Shown here: positions 24,269 to 32,399 of the stretch, piece by piece | How the letters are laid out: the number at the start of each line of letters is the position of its first letter | How positions within the stretch are numbered: position 1 is the stretch's first letter | Assembly (NCBI GenBank): GCA_039029135.1 | Contig: JBCCGT010000008.1 | Coordinates: 1 to 64,000, forward strand | Length of the DNA: 64,000 nt | Direction: 5' to 3' | From: JALZVT01 sp039029135 | Lineage (GTDB): Bacteria > Pseudomonadota > Gammaproteobacteria > Pseudomonadales > Azotimanducaceae | The notes under the pieces: model-generated | What the model saw: the letters and a program-made list of their open reading frames with translations, nothing else | Databases searched by the model: none | What the model was told of the DNA's origin: nothing | Made by a program: the position numbers and the translations under genes

Positions 24269-25795
24269 TCAAGTGCGCTCGGGCGAGACGACGTCCGCCC
24301 ATGGTCGGCGGTCTTCTTCACCGCCGAAGAAATCGGGATCCCAGAACACGCGATACAGCGGTATGTGCAGCGAAGGTGCTCGCTCGCTAGCGTCGAGCGC
24401 GGCGCGCAAACGCGCGATGCGCGCGGGTTCCTGCGCCGCGAGATCCGCGCTTTCAAACGGATCGTCCACAAGGTTGTAAAGCTGCATTTGCGCATCGCGC
24501 GCGATGAGTTTCCATGGCCAGCGATAGAACGCCTGTTCGCCGCGCTGTCCGATCGTGACGTAGTCGGGGACGGGTTGTGCATCTTGCCGTGCGATCGTCG
24601 GCCAGTGATTGCCGCCGTTCAGATCGGCCGGCACCGCCTGCGCCGTTGCGGCCAGCAGTGTCGGCAGCACGTCCTGCGCGGTGATCATCGTCGCCACCTG
24701 CGCCGGTTCGAGCGTCCCTGGCCAGCTCAGCACGGCGGGCACGCGGACCCCGCCCTCATAGACCGAGCCTTTGCCGAAGCGCAGCGGGCCGTTGTCGGAA
24801 CCGCCCTCCAGCGCGTTGACGCGAATAAACTCCAGCATGCGGATCGGTACGGGCGGCTCGAACCAGCGTTCGAGCCGCCGCGCCAGATCGACGTAACCGC
24901 CCATTCCGGCATTCGGGTTCAGGCCGCCGTTGTCGCTCATGAACCAGATCAGCGTGTTATCGCGCTCGCCGACGCGGGTCAGCGCGGCGACGACTTCACC
25001 AACCGCCGCGTCCAGCTCGGTGACCATGGCGGCATGCAGTCGACGGTGCCCAGTGTGACTGTCGGCGTAGGCGGCCACGGTGGCTGCCGGCGCCTCGTTC
25101 GGCAGATGGGGCGCGTTGTAGCTGGCGTACAGCAGGAACGGCCGATCCGGGTCGCGTCGTTCGATCAGGTCGACGGCCTCCTGCGTCAGCAGCCGGGTGC
25201 TGTAGCCCACCTCGCGCACCGTTACCCCATTGCGCTGCCAGTCGAGCCCGCCGCCGTGGACGTGGTCCCAGTAGCCGATGCCGCCCGTAACGTGGCCGTA
25301 GAAATGTTCGAAGCCGCGAGCGTTGGGTAACAGGTGCTGTGCCGCATGACCGAGATGCCACTTGCCGACCATCCAGGTCTGATAGCCGGCGGCGCGGAAG
25401 TGGTCGGCGAGCGTTTGCTCGGAGGCCGGCAGCCCGCGGTCCGCGTTCTTGGCGAACTGGCGATAGATGCCCAGTCGCTGTGGCGATTTGCCCGTCATCA
25501 GCGCCGCGCGCGTCGGCGTACAGGTGGGCTGGCTGTGGAATTGATCCAGCACTACGCCGTTCGCGGCGAGCGCGTCGAGGTTTGGCGTGCGAATATCGCT
25601 GCCGTGATAGCCCACGTCGTTCCAGCCGAGGTCGTCGGCGAGGATCACAACCACGTTCGGTCGCGCGCCCTGTGTCGTGTCTGCACACAGGCCGCTGCTG
25701 GGTGTACCGCAGAGCGCACCGCCGAGCGCGAGCGCTGCGGTTAGCCTGCGCGTCCGCGCGCGCCTTTGGGTTTGCGCGTTAGATGAGCCCGGCAT
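24269..25795 (-). CDS. Exported type I sulfatase (arylsulfatase-like)
   Basis: 508 residues from ATG 25795, overlapping the SDR end by 17 bp. RRARTRRLTAALALGGALCG is a basic-hydrophobic signal, cleavage likely near SSGLCA. NVVVILADDLGWND supplies metal Asp54/Asp55, and C92-T-P94-T-R96 in QPTCTPTRAALMTGKSPQ is the C-x-P-x-R formylglycine site, the form modified by FGE. WHLGHAAQHLLP and MSDNGGLNPN are further sulfatase motifs. It should hydrolyse a sulfate ester in the periplasm. The modifying enzyme is not in the window. A sulfatase inside a ring-cleavage operon suggests growth on an aryl sulfate. Confidence 0.92.
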   Translation of the reverse strand: MPGSSNAQTQRRARTRRLTAALALGGALCGTPSSGLCADTTQGARPNVVVILADDLGWNDVGYHGSDIRTPNLDALAANGVVLDQFHSQPTCTPTRAALMTGKSPQRLGIYRQFAKNADRGLPASEQTLADHFRAAGYQTWMVGKWHLGHAAQHLLPNARGFEHFYGHVTGGIGYWDHVHGGGLDWQRNGVTVREVGYSTRLLTQEAVDLIERRDPDRPFLLYASYNAPHLPNEAPAATVAAYADSHTGHRRLHAAMVTELDAAVGEVVAALTRVGERDNTLIWFMSDNGGLNPNAGMGGYVDLARRLERWFEPPVPIRMLEFIRVNALEGGSDNGPLRFGKGSVYEGGVRVPAVLSWPGTLEPAQVATMITAQDVLPTLLAATAQAVPADLNGGNHWPTIARQDAQPVPDYVTIGQRGEQAFYRWPWKLIARDAQMQLYNLVDDPFESADLAAQEPARIARLRAALDASERAPSLHIPLYRVFWDPDFFGGEEDRRPWADVVSPERT

Positions 25796-26552
25796 AGGAG
25801 CCGCCGTCGAGCTGCAGGTTCTGTCCGGAGATGTAGCCGGCCTGCGCACTGCACAAGAACGCACACGCGTCGCCGAATTCCTCCGGTCGCCCCATTCGCC
25901 TCGCGTTGATCGTGCTCGCTATGGCCTCGCGCGCGGCCGCCATGCTAATGCCGTCGCGCTGCATGAGCATCAGCGCCATGAACTTTTGCCGATCGGTGTC
26001 GAATCGCTCGGGTAGCAGATTGTTGATCGTGACGTTGTGGGCGACGGCTTCGTTGGATAGCCCTTTGCACACCGCGGTCAGCCCGCTGCGCGCGGCGGTC
26101 GACAGCCCCATGGCAGGGTGCGGTGACTTCACCATCGCCGAAGTGATGTTGACGATGCGCCCAAAGCGGCGTGCCTGCATGCCTTCCAGCACGCCCTGGA
26201 TCATGAATACCGGGGCCAGCAGGTTGGCGTCTAGCGCGCCCTGCCAGGCCTGCGCGTCCCAGCCGCTGAATACTCCTGGCGGCGGCCCCGCGTTGTTGTT
26301 GACCAGGATGTCGGGCTCTGGGCACGCGGCGTGCAGAGCGGCGCGCCCCGTGTCCGTGTTGATGTCTGCTTGTACCGGGGTGACGTCCCCCAGTTTGGCC
26401 AGCTCATCGGCGGCGGCGCTCAGCGCGTCTGCGCTGCGGCCGTTGATGTACACGCTGCAGCCCTCGCGCGCGAGTGCTGCGGCGCACGCCTTGCCTAGCC
26501 CCTTCGATGACGCGCAGACGATCGCCTTGCGGCCGCTAATCCCCAGATCCAT
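25779..26552 (-). CDS. SDR-fold protein lacking the Y-x-x-x-K catalytic motif
   Basis: 257 residues from ATG 26552 (GGGGAAACACG upstream). Cofactor motif VCASSKGLGKACA and NNNAGPPPG are recognisably SDR, and RMGRPEEFGDACAFLCSAQA plus GQNLQLDGG close the fold. At the active site, after a Ser in NITSAMVKSP, the usual Y-x-x-x-K is replaced by GLSTAARSG. This is a known atypical SDR variant whose catalytic chemistry is unclear. It lies 10 bp downstream of the FAD hydroxylase and overlaps the sulfatase start, so it is in the same operon. Confidence 0.85.
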   Translation of the reverse strand: MDLGISGRKAIVCASSKGLGKACAAALAREGCSVYINGRSADALSAAADELAKLGDVTPVQADINTDTGRAALHAACPEPDILVNNNAGPPPGVFSGWDAQAWQGALDANLLAPVFMIQGVLEGMQARRFGRIVNITSAMVKSPHPAMGLSTAARSGLTAVCKGLSNEAVAHNVTINNLLPERFDTDRQKFMALMLMQRDGISMAAAREAIASTINARRMGRPEEFGDACAFLCSAQAGYISGQNLQLDGGSYAGLI

Positions 26553-26562
26553 CGTGTTTCCC

Positions 26563-28266
26563 CTATCCCGTTGTGCCGTAGGCGGTCGCTGTCTGGGCCG
26601 GCGCCACATCTGCGGCGACGGCCGCGAGCAGCGCGTCCTGAAGCGCCCGCTGTGGATGTTCGGGCGCCTGCGCCCAACGAGCACAGATGTGGCCGTCGGG
26701 GCGGATCAGGAGCGCGCCGCCCGCGCTCAGGCCGGCATGCGCATGCATTGGCCGTCGGGGCGAAAAGTCCCGACCCTCGATCAGGATCGCGAGCGGTGCG
26801 TCCACAGGCGCGTCCGTAGACACACCGGCGCCGGCGTCTTCCCAGACCTCGCCTTCAGGACCGGCGAGCAACGCGAAGCCGGCGTGGGGTAGCTGTGCCA
26901 ATAGCCAGTCTCCGCTGGCCAGCGCGACCAGCGGCAGGGCGTCGCCAACCTCAAAACTGGGTCGGTAGTCGCTGATGTCGATGTCGTCCGCGTCTACCGC
27001 AGCGCCATAGCAATAACCGATTTGCAGATTGAAGCTGTCGAAGTGAGGGCGTTGCACCTCAACGGCCTCTGCCACCTGCGGATAGCCGGCGGGGTTTTCG
27101 CGCACGGCGGCGTAGTGTTCGGCCTGTCGTGCCGGATCCGGTCCATAGACGGCGCCGAACAGGTGCAGCAGCTTGGCGGAGTTCACGAGGCTCTGGTGGC
27201 TGTTGATCTGGGCGATCGGCCGCCGCTCGGCCTCATAGCGCTTCAGCAGCGCCTCCGGGGCGCCGTGGCGTACCACCAGCGCGAGTTTCCAACAGAGATT
27301 TTCGGCGTCGGCCACTCCGGTATTGAGCCCGAGTCCGCCGGTCGGCGGAAAGCGATGGGCCGCGTCGCCCACCAGGAAGACCCGGCCGTTGCAGTAGCGG
27401 TCGGCGACCTGCGCTGACATTGCCCAGGGACTGACGTTGCGCAGCCGAAAGTCGGCGAGCGGCGCGCCCGCTGCAGCCTCTACGAGTTGCTGGCAGCGCG
27501 CCGCGTCGAAGTCCTCGCGGCGCTCATTGGCAGGGTCGTAAGCCTGCATGAACACCCAGCTGCGTGCGCGCTCGTAGCCGATAAACACCCCGGACGCCTC
27601 GGGCGCCAGGCAGAAGTACAGCAGCCCGGGGTGCGCGTCCGTCAGCGCCCGCAGGTCCGCGTGAAAGTGGATCATGAGGTGGTGCTGCAGCGCCTCGGGT
27701 CCCGTCATGCCGATCGCAAGCTGGTCGCGCAGCCGTGAGCCGGCGCCGTCTGACGCGATGCAGTAGCGGGCGCGAATGCCAAACGTGGCGCTGCACCCGG
27801 CTGCCGTTAGTGTCGCGCGCACGCCCGCGTCGTCCTGCTCGACCCGCTCGACGGTCGTGCCGCGCATCATGGTGACGGTGGTCGAGCTTGCCAGTGCATC
27901 CTCAAGAAATGCCTCGAACCTGGGTTGGGCGATATTCACCAGCGGCCAGGGAGTGAACTCGCGTGCGCCTTCGTCCTGACGCTCGTATGGCAGGCTGCCG
28001 AAGCGGGTGCCGGCGAGCTTGTCGACGAAGTGCACCTGGCCGCCGTCGGCGACTCTTGCGCCGGCGGCCCGTACATCGTCTGCGGCCACGCCGAGCCGTT
28101 GGCAGATCTCCAGCGTGCGTGGATTGACGGCATGCGCCTTCGGCGCGTCGGCCGACCCTGGCCGCCGATCGACCAGCACACAGCGTACGCCCGCGCGCGC
28201 CAGATACAGGGCGCTGACGAGCCCGGCCGGACCCGCGCCGACGATGAGGACATCGGTTTCGATCAT
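26563..28266 (-). CDS. FAD-dependent aromatic hydroxylase (class A flavoprotein monooxygenase)
   Basis: 567 residues from ATG 28266. VLIVGAGPAGLVSALYLARA is the FAD Rossmann motif; GDAAHRFPPTGGLGLNTGVA (about 290-310) is the ribityl-binding GD motif of phenol/3-hydroxyphenylpropionate-type hydroxylases. The ~170-residue C-terminal part matches the thioredoxin-like tail of these enzymes. It would hydroxylate a phenol next to the hydroxyl, making a catechol for the downstream extradiol enzyme. First gene of the minus-strand operon, divergent from TetR with a shared dyad. A spelled-out promoter candidate is TTGACC at 28326-28321, overlapping the dyad. Confidence 0.9.
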   Translation of the reverse strand: MIETDVLIVGAGPAGLVSALYLARAGVRCVLVDRRPGSADAPKAHAVNPRTLEICQRLGVAADDVRAAGARVADGGQVHFVDKLAGTRFGSLPYERQDEGAREFTPWPLVNIAQPRFEAFLEDALASSTTVTMMRGTTVERVEQDDAGVRATLTAAGCSATFGIRARYCIASDGAGSRLRDQLAIGMTGPEALQHHLMIHFHADLRALTDAHPGLLYFCLAPEASGVFIGYERARSWVFMQAYDPANERREDFDAARCQQLVEAAAGAPLADFRLRNVSPWAMSAQVADRYCNGRVFLVGDAAHRFPPTGGLGLNTGVADAENLCWKLALVVRHGAPEALLKRYEAERRPIAQINSHQSLVNSAKLLHLFGAVYGPDPARQAEHYAAVRENPAGYPQVAEAVEVQRPHFDSFNLQIGYCYGAAVDADDIDISDYRPSFEVGDALPLVALASGDWLLAQLPHAGFALLAGPEGEVWEDAGAGVSTDAPVDAPLAILIEGRDFSPRRPMHAHAGLSAGGALLIRPDGHICARWAQAPEHPQRALQDALLAAVAADVAPAQTATAYGTTG

Positions 28267-28316
28267 GTTTGTAAATGGGATCAATATTAAAAATGAGAGT
28301 AAATACAAAAATGGTT

Positions 28317-28345
28317 GACAGGTCAAATCGAGACTTTAACCTGTC
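28317..28345. promoter_or_regulatory. Putative TetR operator in the divergent promoter region
   Basis: GACAGGTCAAA (28317-28327) and TTTAACCTGTC (28335-28345) form 11 bp arms with one mismatch around a 7 bp centre. The site ends 3 bp before the TetR ATG and covers a TTGACC -35-like box for the hydroxylase operon and a TTGACA (28315-28320) for tetR. The surrounding 80 bp are AT-rich, as expected of a promoter. Confidence 0.65.
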
Positions 28346-28348
28346 CTC

Positions 28349-29080
28349 ATGCAGCAGACGCCCACAGTCGGTCAGTCGACCCGAAACTACTTTCACGCGC
28401 GGGCACTCGGCGCCCGCAAACGCGAACGCACGCGCGGGTTGTTGCTGGACAGCGCGATCGGAGTGTTTGCCGACAAAGGCATAGAAGAGGCGAGCATCCA
28501 GGAAATCACGGAGCTTGCTGGGCTGGCCAATGGCACCTTCTACAATCACTTCACCGACAAGGACGAGCTCGCGCTAGCGTCGGCCGCGGCGATCGTGCTC
28601 GAGATCGCCCGTCGGCTGGATGCCGAACTGGACGGGGAGGAGTGCGGCATCGAGCGCATCGTCGTGTCCTCCTGGGCCTTTATCGAGCTTGCGTTGAGCG
28701 TACCCAGTTGGACCCGCGTGGTGCTGAGCCAGTATCAGCGCGGTCCGATAGGTGGCGCGGCAGCGCTGCGCTATCTGCAGGCGGACATCGAACAGGCTGT
28801 GGCAGAGGGCGACGTAACCGAGACTGTGGACGCCTTTTTGCTGGAGCAGATCGCGGCGATCATGATGGCCGCGCTGCAGCGGCTGCTGTCTTCCGATGCC
28901 CCCGATGCATCCGATCCTTCTGATTCGTCAGCAACCGAGCGTCAGGCTCTGTTACAGCGCCTGACGGAGAACATTCTCCGGCTGCTGGGTCTGACGGCGA
29001 ATCAAGCCCGCCGGCGAGTTGACCGAGCGCGGTCGCACCGGCTGATCGCGAACGGCATTGGATTCGACGCCGCTGTCTGA
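28349..29080 (+). CDS. TetR-family transcriptional regulator
   Basis: 243 residues. The N-terminal helix-turn-helix region is GVFADKGIEEASIQEITELA followed by GLANGTFYNHFTDKDELALA, the signature TFYNHF of TetR proteins. The C-terminal ligand domain is helical and unassigned. It is divergent from the hydroxylase-sulfatase-dioxygenase operon, with a dyad in between, so it probably represses that operon and itself until an aromatic or sulfate-ester effector binds. It may also influence the Rieske/CoA-transferase genes downstream, which lie 297 bp away. Confidence 0.92.
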   Translation: MQQTPTVGQSTRNYFHARALGARKRERTRGLLLDSAIGVFADKGIEEASIQEITELAGLANGTFYNHFTDKDELALASAAAIVLEIARRLDAELDGEECGIERIVVSSWAFIELALSVPSWTRVVLSQYQRGPIGGAAALRYLQADIEQAVAEGDVTETVDAFLLEQIAAIMMAALQRLLSSDAPDASDPSDSSATERQALLQRLTENILRLLGLTANQARRRVDRARSHRLIANGIGFDAAV

Positions 29081-29377
29081 CCTGTGGACCTTCTGCCCCT
29101 CGGCTGGAGGAGCGTCTGCTGGTAGTTTTCCGGCGAAGGCCGGAACCCATCCACGTTAAAGGTACTCGGACGCGTTCGCACCGCAACGATCGTTGAAATG
29201 GCAGCGACGGCCGGCTTTGAGTATCTTATTCGGCATAGAAGCGGAAGCAGGCTGAGCAGTCGTTCGGTGCAACCGGCCGGCACTGGGCGGCGTGTATTCA
29301 ACGCAAGTAAGCGTCAGCACGCCCAAGCGTCGACAGGACGTTAGAAGGAGCCGCAGGCGGAGCAGGAGGAAAGGTCA

Positions 29378-30712
29378 ATGTCGGAACCCATCACCCTTTT
29401 AGGTTATCCGGAGCAGCAGACGCGCGGCTCGCTGCTGCAGGGCAATCGCTATACCTCGCGCGAGTTCTTTGAGCTTGAGTGGGAGAACATGTGGACGCGC
29501 GTCTGGCTGCTGCTCGGCCGCGAATCCGATCTCCCGAACCCCGGCGACTGGCAGATGGAGCCGGTGGGTCTGGAAGAGATCATCATGGTGCGGCAGACCG
29601 ACGGCTCGGTGAAGGCGTTCTACAACGTCTGCCAGCACCGCGGCAATCCGCTGGTCGAGGACGCCAAGGGGCACGTCAAGCGCTTCGTCTGTAAATACCA
29701 CAGCTGGGCGTTCATGCCGGACGGCGAGCTGAATTTCGCTCCCGATCGCGAGGATTTTCCGCAGGGCAATCCGTGCGGCAAGGTGCGGCTTCAGGAACTC
29801 GCGTGCGAGACCTTCGCCGGTTTCGTCTGGATCAACATGGACGCCAACTGCAAGCCGTTGAAAGAGTTCCTCGGTCCGATCTGGGATGAATGGAACCTGC
29901 GTGACGTCGGTAGCTGGACGCGGACCATGGCGAACTCCATGTGGCTGCCCTGCAACTGGAAGGTCGTGCTCGACAACTTTAACGAGTCCTATCACGTGCC
30001 CACCGTGCACATGGGGGCGAAGCCGGACACGGACCGTTCCAAGATCCGCGGCCACATCAACACCTACTTCAAGGAGACGCGCTTCGATCTTTCTGACGAG
30101 GGTCACAACCGCATGATCATGGAGGGCGGCTACGGCAACGGCTCTACCGACAAGGAAGGCAACATACTCGAACCGCTCGCGAGCCAGCTGCGTTTCTGGG
30201 ATCTCGATCCCGAGGCGTTCAAAGGCCGGCCGGAAGACACGCGCGGCGCGCTGCAGGAGGCCAAGCGCCGGCTCGGACCGGAGCGCGGCTTTCCGCACTA
30301 TGCGCGCGTGCCCGACCAGCAGCTCACGGACGCCTTTCACTACACGCTGTTTCCCAACTTCGCCGTGTCGCTGTGGTCGGACGGCTTCCACTTCCTGCGC
30401 GCGCGACCGCATCCGACGGACCCGCAGCAGTGCCTGTTCGATAACTGGTTTTACGCAAGCCCGGGCGCGCTGGAGACGGGGCTGGAGAACAATCACGGCG
30501 AGGAACACGAGGTCGAACATCGCATGCTGGCGTTCGGCGGCGAGGAGTCGATTGGACCTGCCATCGAAGACGACGTGCGCGTGTTCGTGACCCAGCAGCG
30601 CGGTTTTCGCTCGCGCGGTTTCAAGGGCGTCTATCTCGCCAAGCAGGAGACCCGCATTCGCCGCTATCACGAGCTGATCGACGACTATATCGAGGGGCGC
30701 CTGCCGAGCTAG
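29378..30712 (+). CDS. Rieske non-heme iron oxygenase, catalytic (alpha-type) subunit
   Basis: 444 residues with a strong ribosome site (AGGAGG) before the ATG. Rieske ligands are C85-x-H87 (NVCQHRGN) and C105-x-x-H108 (VCKYHSWAF). The mononuclear iron site is NFNESYHVPTVH, H207 and H212, with Glu204 where most ring-hydroxylating enzymes have the bridging Asp; the same Glu occurs in carnitine and choline monooxygenase-like members. No beta subunit or reductase gene is adjacent, so redox partners come from elsewhere. The following CoA-transferase begins 9 bp after the stop. Substrate could be an aromatic acid or a quaternary amine. Confidence 0.92.
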   Translation: MSEPITLLGYPEQQTRGSLLQGNRYTSREFFELEWENMWTRVWLLLGRESDLPNPGDWQMEPVGLEEIIMVRQTDGSVKAFYNVCQHRGNPLVEDAKGHVKRFVCKYHSWAFMPDGELNFAPDREDFPQGNPCGKVRLQELACETFAGFVWINMDANCKPLKEFLGPIWDEWNLRDVGSWTRTMANSMWLPCNWKVVLDNFNESYHVPTVHMGAKPDTDRSKIRGHINTYFKETRFDLSDEGHNRMIMEGGYGNGSTDKEGNILEPLASQLRFWDLDPEAFKGRPEDTRGALQEAKRRLGPERGFPHYARVPDQQLTDAFHYTLFPNFAVSLWSDGFHFLRARPHPTDPQQCLFDNWFYASPGALETGLENNHGEEHEVEHRMLAFGGEESIGPAIEDDVRVFVTQQRGFRSRGFKGVYLAKQETRIRRYHELIDDYIEGRLPS

Positions 30713-30721
30713 GCGGGGACG

Positions 30722-31948
30722 ATGACGCCCAAGGCACCGGCGGGTCCGCTCAGCGGCCTGACCGTTATCGATTGCACGCGCGCGCTGGCCGGCCCGTTCG
30801 GGGCCGGGCTCTTGGGTGACCTGGGTGCGAACGTCGTCAAGGTCGAGCCGCCCACCGGCGACGGCTATCGCAACGTGCCACCGTTTCTGCCCGACCACGC
30901 GGGCGTCCACGAGGACCGTGAGGCCGGCACCGATTTCGGCGCGCCGTTCGCCGCCGTCAATCGCAACAAACGCAGCGTGTGTCTCGACCTGAAGCGCGAG
31001 GCGCATAAGGACGTGTTTCTTAAGCTGTGCGATCAGGCCGACGCGGTGGTCGAGAATCTGCGCGCGGGCGTGATGGATCGACTCGGTCTGGGCTATGAGG
31101 TTCTAGCCGCGCGCAACCCGAAACTGGTCTACGCCTGCGTGCGCGGCTTCGGCGATCCGCGCTCGGGCGAAAGCCCCTACGCCCACTGGCCGAGCCTCGA
31201 TGCGGCGGCGCAGAGCTTCGGCGGACTGGTGCACGCCAACGACGGCCTGGTGACGCCCGCGATCGCGGACATCTTCCCGGGCACTCTGATGGCGCTGGGC
31301 GTCGTGTCCGCGATTCTGAGCGCGCAGAAGTCGGGCGAGGGTCAGTTCGTGGACGTCGGCATGTACGACGCCATGCTCGCCTTTCAGAAGAGCGCGGTCG
31401 CGCAGTTCAGCTTCACCGGCAAACCGAACCCGGCGGGGCTGCAGCGCGCGATGACGCTGTATCCCTTCGATCTGTTCCCGACCAGCGATGGGCGCATCGC
31501 CATCGCGGTCGGTCAACCGCGGCACTGGGACCTGCTGTGCGCAGCGATGGAGCGCGCGGATCTGATGACCGACGAGCGCAGCGAAAGCAACGCGGCCAGG
31601 CTGCGCAACGTCGATTGGGTCGAGGCGCAGATCGTCGCTTGGACGTCCGCCCACACCCGGGCGGAAATCATGGCGAAGCTGGACGGCGGCGTGCCGGTCG
31701 GGCCCGTGCAGACGATGGCCGATGTCTTCGCCGATGCGCACGTCGCGGCGCGCGGCATGCTCGAGACCTGCGCGCCCGGCGGCGACAATCCGGATATCCA
31801 ACTCGCGGCCAGCCCGATCAAGTTCAGCGCCACGCCGGGCAGGCTGTACCAGAAGCCGCCAACGCTCGGCGAGCACAACGCCGAGGTCCTGGCGGAGTTC
31901 GGTATCACTATGCCGCCGGACACCCCGGACGAAACACCCACCGACTAG
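30722..31948 (+). CDS. CaiB/BaiF (family III) CoA-transferase
   Basis: 408 residues. LSGLTVIDCTRALAGPFGAG and LLGDLGANVVKVEPPTGDG are the family start; FAAVNRNKRSVCLDLK and AVVENLRAGVMDRLG follow. The Asp in WPSLDAAAQSFGG is at the position of the covalent-intermediate carboxylate. These enzymes move CoA between carboxylic acids. It is 9 bp downstream of the Rieske oxygenase, so cotranscribed; activation of the oxygenated acid as a CoA thioester, or of carnitine-like substrates, is a fair inference. Confidence 0.9.
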   Translation: MTPKAPAGPLSGLTVIDCTRALAGPFGAGLLGDLGANVVKVEPPTGDGYRNVPPFLPDHAGVHEDREAGTDFGAPFAAVNRNKRSVCLDLKREAHKDVFLKLCDQADAVVENLRAGVMDRLGLGYEVLAARNPKLVYACVRGFGDPRSGESPYAHWPSLDAAAQSFGGLVHANDGLVTPAIADIFPGTLMALGVVSAILSAQKSGEGQFVDVGMYDAMLAFQKSAVAQFSFTGKPNPAGLQRAMTLYPFDLFPTSDGRIAIAVGQPRHWDLLCAAMERADLMTDERSESNAARLRNVDWVEAQIVAWTSAHTRAEIMAKLDGGVPVGPVQTMADVFADAHVAARGMLETCAPGGDNPDIQLAASPIKFSATPGRLYQKPPTLGEHNAEVLAEFGITMPPDTPDETPTD

Positions 31949-31997
31949 CTGAGCGAGGCGAGCGCCCCGGCGCCGACCTGATCTTCGACTTGCGTTT

Positions 31998-32018
31998 ATA
32001 CTGTGTATTACATAGTAT
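31998..32018. promoter_or_regulatory. Putative PadR operator
   Basis: ATACTGTGTA (31998-32007) and TACATAGTAT (32009-32018) are inverted copies with one mismatch around a single central T. The ATAC...GTAT ends are typical of PadR sites, and the dyad lies 39 bp upstream of the padR-like start. Confidence 0.65.
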
Positions 32019-32057
32019 GCAGCGCACAGGCAGCATGGATAGAACTTGGAGCCGCTG

Positions 32058-32399
32058 GTGACGGAGCGGGCAGACAAACTTCGCCAGGAACTGCGACGCG
32101 GCGCGATCGTGATCGCGGTGCTCGCCGCGCTGCGCGCCGAGCACTACGGCTATTCGCTGCGCCACGCGCTGGCCGAGCGCGGCATAGAGGTAGAGGAGGG
32201 CACGCTCTATCCGCTGGTGCGGCGTCTCGAACAGCAGGGGCTGCTCGCCAGTGAATGGCGCGAAGAAAACAAGCGCCGCAAGCGCTTCTATCGGCTCGCA
32301 CCCGCGGGCGAGGCCACGCTCGAGCGGCTGCTCGACGACTGGCGCACCCTGAATCTCGGCCTGGAACAGATCATTGGCAACGAGCGGAGACGATCATGA
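32058..32399 (+). CDS. PadR-family transcriptional regulator
   Basis: 113 residues from GTG 32058, with GGAG 6 bp upstream; a TTG at 32046 would add four residues. LRAEHYGYSLRHALAERGIE is the first part of the winged helix and EGTLYPLVRRLEQQGLLASE the PadR recognition helix and wing, with the short C-terminal dimerisation helix of subfamily 2. The stop overlaps the next start by 4 bp (ATGA). PadR-HAAS gene pairs are common, with PadR repressing expression of the membrane partner. The dyad upstream supports autoregulation. Confidence 0.92.
   Translation: MTERADKLRQELRRGAIVIAVLAALRAEHYGYSLRHALAERGIEVEEGTLYPLVRRLEQQGLLASEWREENKRRKRFYRLAPAGEATLERLLDDWRTLNLGLEQIIGNERRRS

Noticed and set aside
29399..31006. 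Long minus-strand open frame opposite the Rieske and CoA-transferase genes
   Set aside because: The plus-strand genes have complete metal and CoA-transferase motifs; the opposite frame has none.
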